Assembly (NCBI GenBank): GCA_036266715.1
Contig: DATAXS010000008.1
Coordinates: 1-25,974 of the forward strand
Origin: DATAXS01 sp036266715
Lineage (GTDB): Bacteria > Patescibacteriota > Minisyncoccia > UBA6257 > 2-01-FULL-56-20
DNA: 25,974 nucleotides
Direction of reading: 5' to 3'
The translations under genes were made by a program, and so were the position numbers. Below, in pieces: positions 20,698 through 25,974 of the stretch. The notes under the pieces are model-generated. The model had not been told where the DNA came from, searched no databases, and worked only from the letters and a program-made list of their open reading frames with translations. Within the stretch, counting starts at the first letter, position 1. Every line of letters starts with the position of its first letter.

Positions 20698-21207
20698 TTG
20701 AAACCACGCATCAACAACCAAATAACCGCTCCCGAGCTCCGGGTCATCAACGAGAAGGGAGAAAACCTCGGCGTCATGTCGCGCGCAAAGGCGCTTGACT
20801 TGGCGCGCCCGGAAACCGGCCTGGACCTCATTGAGATCGCGCCGACCGCCAAACCGCCCGTGGCGCGCGTGATGAGCTACGACAAATTCCGCTACGAGGA
20901 GGCCAAGCGCGAGAAGAAAGAGCGCCTTGCCCAGAAGGGCGGCGGCTTGAAGCAAGTGCAGATTAGCGCACGCGCCGCCCAGCACGACCTCATGGTAAAG
21001 ATGAAGCAGCTGGAAGAGTTTTTGGCCGAAGGCCACCAAGTGGAAGTGAACATGCGCCTGCGCGGCCGCGAAAAGGGCATGAAGGACTGGGCCCGGCAAA
21101 AGATGGAGGATTTCCTGAAAGCGATCCCGCCGGAAGTGGAATACAAGCGCATCTCCGAAATCCGCTTCGGCGGCTACGGGCTCAGCATTTCTATCGCGAA
21201 AAAATAG
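20698..21207 (+). CDS. infC: Translation initiation factor IF-3
   Basis: IF3 binds the 30S subunit and checks the start codon. At 169 residues it has both domains: the N-domain with RINNQITAPELRVINEKGENLGVMS in outline, a basic linker (YEEAKREKKERLAQK), and the C-domain with QISARAAQHDLMVKMKQ and MRLRGREKGM. The start is non-ATG: TTG at 20698 or an in-frame ATT at 20674, which would add 8 residues. Non-canonical starts in infC are known to allow IF3 to control its own synthesis. TATAAT (20666-20671) lies upstream and no Shine-Dalgarno site is present. The usual partners rpmI and rplT are about 830 bases downstream, beyond an unrelated gene. Confidence 0.95.
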   Translation: MKPRINNQITAPELRVINEKGENLGVMSRAKALDLARPETGLDLIEIAPTAKPPVARVMSYDKFRYEEAKREKKERLAQKGGGLKQVQISARAAQHDLMVKMKQLEEFLAEGHQVEVNMRLRGREKGMKDWARQKMEDFLKAIPPEVEYKRISEIRFGGYGLSISIAKK

Positions 21208-21233
21208 GAAATTAAAGAAATATTAATAGAGAT

Positions 21234-21261
21234 TTGACACCTTTTGTAAGAAGCGTATAAT
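21234..21261 (+). promoter_or_regulatory. Strong promoter after infC
   Basis: Perfect TTGACA (21234-21239), 16-base spacer, perfect TATAAT (21256-21261). A near-identical 14-base repeat (AATTAAAGAAAT core) lies on both sides, at 21208-21221 and 21262-21275. Confidence 0.85.
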
Positions 21262-21267
21262 GGAATT

Positions 21268-21335
21268 AAAGAAATCCTTATCGTATGCCTCGGCAACGAT
21301 AAGCAACGAAAGGGGCTTCGGCCCCTTTTGTTTTT
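21268..21335 (+). ncRNA. Short promoter-hairpin-terminator RNA (about 68 nt), possible attenuator
   Basis: An RNA from the promoter above would form hairpin CTTATCGT/ACGATAAG (21277-21284 with 21296-21303). It then reaches a textbook terminator AAAGGGGC-TTCG-GCCCCTTT (21309-21328) with a T-rich tail, 12 bases before the NYN gene. Either a tiny stand-alone RNA or a leader that limits NYN transcription. No known riboswitch motif was recognised. Confidence 0.6.
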
Positions 21336-21346
21336 GAAATAGGCCC

Positions 21347-21925
21347 ATGCCAAGAGTATCCGTCTATATTGACAACAGTAACGTATTTAAAAATATTCAA
21401 GCCATTCGAAGGAATGGCGATAAAGGCTGGGTGCAACTTTACGACCCTCTAAAACTTGCCGAATCTCTTTGTGGAAACAGGGAACTTAGTGAGGTCTATT
21501 TCTATTGCGTGCCGCCTCCTATTTGGTTATTGGCAGAAGGAGAAGAAGGTAAGAAAAAGCACGCGACAGCTCTGCGTTATTACGAGGCGGTCGCCAAATT
21601 GCCAAAAGTCCAGATAAAATATGGATATTTACAGGGCGGCAGAACGGACCCACATGAGAAAAATGTGGACACCCAACTCGGAACCGACATGGTCGCTCAT
21701 GCTGCTTTAGGTAAGTATGATATCGCAATCTTGGTTTCGAATGATGGAGATTTTATGAGCGCACTACAAAACACTAAACAATTAGGAAAGAGGGTTGAGT
21801 TGCTTTTCTTTAAGGGTTACGTTGCTGGATCACTAAGGAGAGAGTCGGACTTGCTGCGTCGTGCGCGGCGTTCATACTTTCAAAACATTTATAAACCGCA
21901 ACCCCAGCAGACATCCTTAATCTAG
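21347..21925 (+). CDS. NYN-domain (PIN-like, LabA-type) predicted ribonuclease
   Basis: A 192-residue protein. The acidic site of the NYN fold is complete: Asp9 in VYIDNSN, Asp108 and Asp114 in VDTQLGTDMVAHA, and Asp133/Asp135 in LVSNDGDFMSAL. Family members are metal-dependent RNases or RNA-processing factors; the target is unknown. It sits between infC and rpmI-rplT, which are usually contiguous. It is more AT-rich than they are, suggesting later insertion. Its mRNA start is separated from the strong promoter by a terminator hairpin. No Shine-Dalgarno site is seen. Confidence 0.88.
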   Translation: MPRVSVYIDNSNVFKNIQAIRRNGDKGWVQLYDPLKLAESLCGNRELSEVYFYCVPPPIWLLAEGEEGKKKHATALRYYEAVAKLPKVQIKYGYLQGGRTDPHEKNVDTQLGTDMVAHAALGKYDIAILVSNDGDFMSALQNTKQLGKRVELLFFKGYVAGSLRRESDLLRRARRSYFQNIYKPQPQQTSLI

Positions 21926-21970
21926 ACGTATTTGCAAAGTTTTTGGAGTTATAGTACCATTACTTCCATT

Positions 21971-22005
21971 GAGCCGAGGGGCTCTTTTATTGCGGCTTCA
22001 CCGCA
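21971..22005 (+). promoter_or_regulatory. Hairpins in the rpmI-rplT leader, possible attenuator
   Basis: GAGCC/GGCTC (21971-21984) followed by TTTTATT resembles a weak terminator. A second hairpin TGCGG/CCGCA (21991-22005) follows. L20 is known to repress its own operon through leader structure in several bacteria; whether this leader does so is inferred. Confidence 0.4.
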
Positions 22006-22041
22006 CGCATTCATCACCCCTTAATCTATTTTTAAGGAACC

Positions 22042-22215
22042 ATGAGTATGAACAAATCAATTACAAAAAGGATAAGGTTTACGCGCCAGGGAAAGATCGT
22101 GCGCCGTTCAATGGCGCAGGGCCATTTTCGCACGCGCACTACGCAGCGCGTCATTCGCAACAAGCGCAAAGGGCGCTCGCTCAACTTCCCCCTCAAAACG
22201 CTTTTGAATTATTAA
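22042..22215 (+). CDS. rpmI: Large ribosomal subunit protein bL35
   Basis: A 57-residue, highly basic protein of the 50S subunit. The family pattern shows as ITKRIRFTRQGKIVRR, then AQGHFRTRTT and VIRNKRKG. AAGGA lies just before the ATG. It is followed 17 bases later by rplT, as expected. A longer frame overlapping it in another phase is a shadow. Confidence 0.92.
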   Translation: MSMNKSITKRIRFTRQGKIVRRSMAQGHFRTRTTQRVIRNKRKGRSLNFPLKTLLNY

Positions 22216-22232
22216 TTGTTTATTAAACCGCC

Positions 22233-22577
22233 ATGCCAAGAGTAAAAAGAGGAGTAAATGCCAATAAGCGCCGCAAGAACGTCCTTAAGTACACCAAGGG
22301 CTACATGTGGAGCCGCAAGTCAAAAGAACGCGCGGCGAAGGAAGCATTGCTCCACGCTTGGACGCACGCGTTTGCCGGGCGCAAGAACAAAAAGCGCGTG
22401 TTCCGCCAGCTTTGGAACGTAAAGATAAACGCGGCCGTCCGCGCGGAAGGGATGAACTATAGCAATTTCATTGCAGCACTCAAAAAGAAGAATGTCCGGC
22501 TCGACCGCAAGGTGCTCGCCGACCTCGCCGAACACGAACCGGAAACGTTCAAGAAAGTGGTGGCGTTCGTGAAATAG
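22233..22577 (+). CDS. rplT: Large ribosomal subunit protein bL20
   Basis: A 114-residue basic protein that binds 23S rRNA early in 50S assembly and can repress its own operon. It begins MPRVKRGVNANKRRKNVLK with the long helical tail, and has YSNFIAALKKKNVRLDRKVLADLA in outline in the globular half. No Shine-Dalgarno site precedes the ATG; translation may be coupled to rpmI. A bidirectional terminator follows. Confidence 0.97.
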   Translation: MPRVKRGVNANKRRKNVLKYTKGYMWSRKSKERAAKEALLHAWTHAFAGRKNKKRVFRQLWNVKINAAVRAEGMNYSNFIAALKKKNVRLDRKVLADLAEHEPETFKKVVAFVK

Positions 22578-22580
22578 AAA

Positions 22581-22615
22581 ACAGGAGTCGTATATCGGCT
22601 CCTGTTCTTTTTTTT
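22581..22615. terminator. Bidirectional terminator after rplT
   Basis: ACAGGAG (22581-22587) pairs with CTCCTGT (22599-22605), with an inner CG/CG. T8 follows on the plus strand and TTTT on the minus strand. Confidence 0.85.
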
Positions 22616-22621
22616 GGGGGG

Positions 22622-22870
22622 TTATTTCGTTTCACGTCCGCACCCGCCAGAATTGGGACAGACAGACCGAAATGAGGTTGTGACAACGAGATCCCGCTTG
22701 CAGTAATAGCAAAGAAAGCCATAGATGCGCACATAATACCCATAATGCTCCCCGAGCAGTCTGTTCAGCTCCTTCCTTTCCGGGAAAGAGAGCGTGTGCG
22801 CGTCATGCTTTTTTAAAAGTTCCCGCTTTCGTTCCTCTGCGTCTTGCGCCGTGGCTGCCACCGTTCCCAT
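22622..22870 (-). CDS. Small zinc-ribbon-like protein
   Basis: An 82-residue protein starting MGTVAATAQDAEERKREL, chosen because GGGAGG lies 5 bases upstream; a start 7 codons earlier is possible but lacks a site. The N-terminal half is a charged helix (SFPERKELNRLLGEH). The C-terminal half has CYYCKRDL and SVCPNSGGCG, a likely zinc ribbon. No family is recognised. A strong promoter lies upstream. Confidence 0.75.
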   Translation of the reverse strand: MGTVAATAQDAEERKRELLKKHDAHTLSFPERKELNRLLGEHYGYYVRIYGFLCYYCKRDLVVTTSFRSVCPNSGGCGRETK

Positions 22871-22905
22871 CTTATCCTCCCATGGTTTCAACCGCTTCTC
22901 GCACC

Positions 22906-22934
22906 ACTATAATTTAGTTGGGAGCCAACGTCAA
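22906..22934 (-). promoter_or_regulatory. Promoter of the zinc-ribbon gene
   Basis: Minus-strand TTGACG (complement of 22929-22934), 17-base spacer, TATAGT (complement of 22906-22911). The -35 overlaps the stop of the Nudix gene. Confidence 0.7.
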
Positions 22935-23446
22935 CGCGTCTCCCGGCGCGGGTGCGGGTGCGGCTTGCCGCGCGGACGCAGGAAGTCCGCCGCCTGCTTC
23001 AACACCTTCCGCGTGTCGCCGTACTTTTTGCCGATCACATTCAGCGCGTCGTGGTAGAGGAACCAGCCGTAACCGCTGTGTTCGCGCGGACGAATGGTGA
23101 TCTCCGCCTTGTGGGTTTCGGCCAAAAATAAAATGACGGTGTCGTATATCCCCTGGTTGCCGATGCGGAAATAAAACCGCTCGTACGCGCGGAAGTTGGG
23201 CACGATGCGAAGCTCGGACTTCTTGATGCCCGTTTCCTCTTCCAGTTCGCGGAGCGCGGCGTCAATGCTCCGCTCGCCGGGTTCAAAATGGCCCTTGGGA
23301 AAGTTCCAATAATTGCCGCGGCGATACAAAAGCAAAAACTTTACCCCGTCCGTCGTCCGACGGTAGACCACAAAACCCGCGACCACCTGCTTCTTGGTCG
23401 GTAACTTTTCTATTGCGTCTGCCGGTCCCGGTCGTGCTGGTGCCAT
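22931..23446 (-). CDS. Nudix hydrolase
   Basis: A 171-residue protein with a full Nudix box starting GHFEPGERSIDAALRELEEE (residues 52-71) and continuing TGI, which binds the metal needed to split nucleoside-diphosphate-linked substrates. The layout (YRRGNYWNFPKGHFE, then YDTVILFLAE) resembles the diadenosine tetraphosphate hydrolase branch, but the substrate is not certain. The Pro/Ala N-terminus and His/Arg-rich tail are unusual additions. It starts 24 bases after polX on the same strand, so it is probably cotranscribed. Confidence 0.9.
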   Translation of the reverse strand: MAPARPGPADAIEKLPTKKQVVAGFVVYRRTTDGVKFLLLYRRGNYWNFPKGHFEPGERSIDAALRELEEETGIKKSELRIVPNFRAYERFYFRIGNQGIYDTVILFLAETHKAEITIRPREHSGYGWFLYHDALNVIGKKYGDTRKVLKQAADFLRPRGKPHPHPRRETR

Positions 23447-23470
23447 TGCTTGTTTTACGCGGCGCGTGGC

Positions 23471-25246
23471 CTATTTGGCCCCTTTCAGACATTTTAGCAT
23501 CTTTTCCACCGGCCATGCATTTATGACGTCCTTCCGCTCCGCCCAGCCCCGCCGCGCCTGCGCGATGCCGAATTCCAGGAATGCATAGTGTCTTGAAGAG
23601 TGCGCGTCGGAGTCTATGGAGAGCTTTACCCCCGCGTCCACGCACTTGCGGATATATTCGTCCTTAAGGTCGGACCGTTCGGGGAAAGAATTTACTTCCA
23701 TCACGGTCCCGGTCTTTTTTGCAACTTTTATCACCTCGTCCACATCAATGTCTATCGGCTCGCGGCGATTGATGATGCGGCCCGTGGGATGGAAGAAGAT
23801 GTCCGCGTTCGGGTTGCTTATCGCGCGGATGACCCGCGCCGTCTGCTCCGCACGCGGCAACGTAAAGTGCGAATGAACCGAAACGCCCACCACATCTAAC
23901 TTTTCCAAGATGCTGTCCGGGAGGTCGAGCGTGCCGTCCTTTAAAATATCGCACTCGCTCCCCTTTAATATCCGTATTTTCCCGGAAAACTTTTTGTTCA
24001 GCTTGTCTATTTCCTTCATCTGCTCCGTGATGCGCTTTTCGTCCAGTCCGTGCGCCATGGCAAGCCGTTTTGTGTGATCCGTAATAACAATATATTTGAG
24101 ACCCTGCTTGAGCGCCGCCTCGGCCATCTGCTCTATGGTTTCCGCGCCATCCGTCCAGCTGGTTTGTACCTGCAAATCGCCCTCAAGGTCCTTGTAGCCG
24201 ATAAGCTTCGGCAATTTGTGCTCGCGCGCGGCTTCCAACTCACCGGTGTTTTCCCGGAGTTCGGGCTCAATATAGTCCATACCGAACTTTTTGTAGAGAT
24301 CTTCCTCCGTTTCCCCGCCTATTTTTTTCTCACTGCCGCTGATAGAAAAAAGCCCGTACTCGTTGAGCTTCCATTTTTTGGCGACGGCGATGCGACGGAG
24401 CGCCACGTTGTGGTCCTTGGAACCCGTGAAATAATTGAGTGCGGCGCCGTAGGAGGCCTTGGGCACCACGCGCAGGTCCACGTTCACGCCGGAGCGCAGC
24501 TTGACGGACGACTTTGTTTCGCCGTGCGCGATCACATTCACCACGTCCGGCATTACAACAAAACTTTTCATCATCGCCACCGGGTCTTTTGCGATCGCGA
24601 GGATGTCCACGTCGCCGATGGTATCTTTTTTTCGCCGCGCGGAACCCGCGACCGTCACTTTTTGCGCGCCCGGCACCGCCTCCAAATGCGCCTGGATCTT
24701 GCGTATCTGCGGCAGCATATAGCCCAGGATAAAGCGCTGATTGCTGGAAGACGTGGCGAAGCCGATGCTCTTTAATATCTTTTCCTGGCTTCTGGGGCCA
24801 AAACCCGCGAGCTTGGCGATCTTGCCCGCTTTTGCCGCCGCTTCCAGATCCTCCAAATTCCGCACGTCCAACTTTTGGTACAGCTTTTTGACGGACCTTG
24901 GACCAAGCCCTTCCACGCGCGACAAACTTTCCAGATCCACGGGCGTCCGCTTTTTTAACTTTTCATAATATTCAACTTTCCCGGTTTTAATGAATTCTTC
25001 TATTTTCTCCGCGATGGAAGCGCCGACAGCAGGAATTTCCAGGAGTGCCTTTATGCCGCCCTTCGCATATTCGTCCGCCACATCAATTTCCGATTCGGCA
25101 ATCGCGAGCGCCGCCTTCTCGTATGCGCGCGGCTTGAACGGAATTTCCTGCATGGCAAGATATTCCCCTATTTCGCGGAGTATTTCCGCGATGGATTCGT
25201 TCGTCGCCTTCGCTGCGTGCGTAATTTTTGCGTCCGCTTTTGCCAT
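23471..25246 (-). CDS. polX: DNA polymerase X with PHP exonuclease domain
   Basis: A 591-residue repair polymerase. Helix-hairpin-helix regions lie at about 65-160 (EIPAVGASIAEKI, VEGLGPRSVKKL). The polymerase-beta-type palm has GSARRKKDTIGDVD (Asp212, Asp214) and VDLRV (Asp257). A PHP domain spans about 350-575, with TDHTK (390-391), GSECDIL, VSVHSHF, FHPTGR and SIDSDAHS. Odd: PHP motif I reads GDLQVQTSWTDG (Gln359, Gln361) where the family has two His or Gln-x-His. This may weaken the 3'-5' exonuclease. A TATACT lies 9 bases upstream with GAGGG between. It is the first gene of a probable polX-nudix unit. Confidence 0.95.
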   Translation of the reverse strand: MAKADAKITHAAKATNESIAEILREIGEYLAMQEIPFKPRAYEKAALAIAESEIDVADEYAKGGIKALLEIPAVGASIAEKIEEFIKTGKVEYYEKLKKRTPVDLESLSRVEGLGPRSVKKLYQKLDVRNLEDLEAAAKAGKIAKLAGFGPRSQEKILKSIGFATSSSNQRFILGYMLPQIRKIQAHLEAVPGAQKVTVAGSARRKKDTIGDVDILAIAKDPVAMMKSFVVMPDVVNVIAHGETKSSVKLRSGVNVDLRVVPKASYGAALNYFTGSKDHNVALRRIAVAKKWKLNEYGLFSISGSEKKIGGETEEDLYKKFGMDYIEPELRENTGELEAAREHKLPKLIGYKDLEGDLQVQTSWTDGAETIEQMAEAALKQGLKYIVITDHTKRLAMAHGLDEKRITEQMKEIDKLNKKFSGKIRILKGSECDILKDGTLDLPDSILEKLDVVGVSVHSHFTLPRAEQTARVIRAISNPNADIFFHPTGRIINRREPIDIDVDEVIKVAKKTGTVMEVNSFPERSDLKDEYIRKCVDAGVKLSIDSDAHSSRHYAFLEFGIAQARRGWAERKDVINAWPVEKMLKCLKGAK

Positions 25247-25280
25247 TTGTCCCTCAGTATATCACTTCGCGATGTCCCGT

Positions 25281-25974
25281 CTATTTCTGCGTATCATAAA
25301 GCGCCTTCACTTCGGCCGCAGAAAGGATGCGGCCGTAAAGGCGGAGGTCGTCAATATCGCCCGAGAAAAGCCGGGAACCGCCATTATACGAACCTAGATA
25401 AATATTGGAATAGGAAGCACCGCCTTTTGCGACCGTAATCGTGTTTGTCTGTACCAATAATCCGTTCAAAAAGAATTGGACCTGATTTGTGTTGAAAGAT
25501 ATGGTTACCACCACATACTCCCATGACCCGGAATTGGTCCTGTTGTAAGTCTTGCTCTCCGACGCAATATTGTCCCAACAATGCAACTGTGCCGTGTTGG
25601 ACTCGCAGAGTTCGCTTCCATAATTTATCACTGCGGCATCGCCGGACGAGGCTCTGGGGAGATCCCAAAACGCATACGAAACATCGTTTGGTGTGGTGTA
25701 ACTTGATACCGTTGAAGAAATATAGTTAGTCGTTCCGTCAAAATATCCTGCGTAATTGCCGACTTTGCCGCTCGCGTAATGGGTGTTGTTCGCGCCTCCC
25801 GCACTGCCCACCCATGTCCCCATATCGCTATTACCGCTCTGGTCGAGCGTCGTGCTCCCGCTCCCCTCCTCAAAGTTCCAGTACCCCACGAGCCCGCTTG
25901 GATTGTAGAGCAAAGAGAGGGAGGGATTCGTGCCTACGGCAGCCACGCCGGGATACCCCGTGATAGCAGGGGTG
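25281..25974 (-). CDS. LamG (concanavalin A-like) domain protein, N-terminus cut by window edge
   Basis: The frame is open to the right edge, so the start is outside; GTG at 25946 is probably internal. The visible 230 residues end with a LamG domain: GLVGYWNFEEGSGSTTLDQSG at its start in outline, KVGNYAGYFDG, SWEYVVVTI, NGLLVQTN, YLGSYNGG and the closing DIDDLRLYGRILSAAEVKALYD. Such domains bind sugars or proteins on surface or secreted proteins. In Patescibacteria they are often joined to pilin-like N-termini; that part cannot be seen here. It ends 34 bases before polX on the same strand. Confidence 0.85.
   Translation of the reverse strand, partial: TPAITGYPGVAAVGTNPSLSLLYNPSGLVGYWNFEEGSGSTTLDQSGNSDMGTWVGSAGGANNTHYASGKVGNYAGYFDGTTNYISSTVSSYTTPNDVSYAFWDLPRASSGDAAVINYGSELCESNTAQLHCWDNIASESKTYNRTNSGSWEYVVVTISFNTNQVQFFLNGLLVQTNTITVAKGGASYSNIYLGSYNGGSRLFSGDIDDLRLYGRILSAAEVKALYDTQK

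Noticed and set aside
21969..22226. 85-residue frame overlapping rpmI
   Set aside because: It is in a different phase from the clear L35 sequence and starts inside the leader hairpin.
1..25974. CRISPR array or insertion sequence
   Set aside because: No spaced direct repeats of 24-40 bases and no transposase gene were seen.

Overview
The window looks like chromosome from a Patescibacteria (CPR) bacterium, probably of Parcubacteria type. This is an inference. It rests on compact single-gene transcripts, a type II glutamine synthetase, an IleRS with a large insertion, an RNase J, a PolX, a CcdA/DipZ-like redox pair, and a tmRNA whose tag ends in FAFA. No rRNA or tRNA gene was found.

Layout. 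1-8827: RNA-metabolism genes: RNase J (5'-truncated by the window edge), trpS, ileS (carrying an inserted histidine-phosphatase domain), an HD-domain hydrolase and argS. 8850-9459: a candidate small RNA and smpB. 9521-13473: an ECF-type sigma factor, an XRE regulator with a membrane partner, ccdA with a secreted thioredoxin-like protein, and a small exported protein. 13557-16463: two hypothetical genes, a C-rich candidate small RNA, a membrane-anchored protein and glutamine synthetase. 16559-18731: an accessory block of small genes, mostly with strong Shine-Dalgarno sites. It holds a receiver-like protein, an ADP-ribosyltransferase-like protein with a small overlapping partner, a candidate small RNA and a Cys-rich exported peptide. 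18758-19324: a possible structured RNA and tmRNA (ssrA, minus strand). 19408-22870: small membrane and PH-domain proteins, infC, an NYN nuclease, rpmI-rplT and a zinc-ribbon protein. 22931-25974: Nudix hydrolase, PolX and a LamG protein cut by the right edge.

How it works together. Much of the window serves translation and its quality control: three aminoacyl-tRNA synthetases, IF3, L35, L20, and both halves of trans-translation (SmpB and tmRNA, 9.6 kb apart). RNase J and the NYN protein would act on RNA. ccdA and the DipZ-like protein would carry reducing power across the membrane.

Two start-site styles coexist. Several genes (trpS, ileS, smpB, the XRE gene, ccdA, the 14231 gene, the 15417 gene and the PH-domain gene) have a -10 hexamer 5-8 bases before the start codon and no Shine-Dalgarno site, so they are probably leaderless. 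Accessory genes mostly use strong Shine-Dalgarno sites.

The most unusual observations are: two long near-perfect palindromes with the same 14-base loop (1503-1584 and 12820-12893); the phosphatase domain inside IleRS; four or five candidate small RNAs with visible promoters or terminators; and a Cys-rich exported 54-residue peptide.
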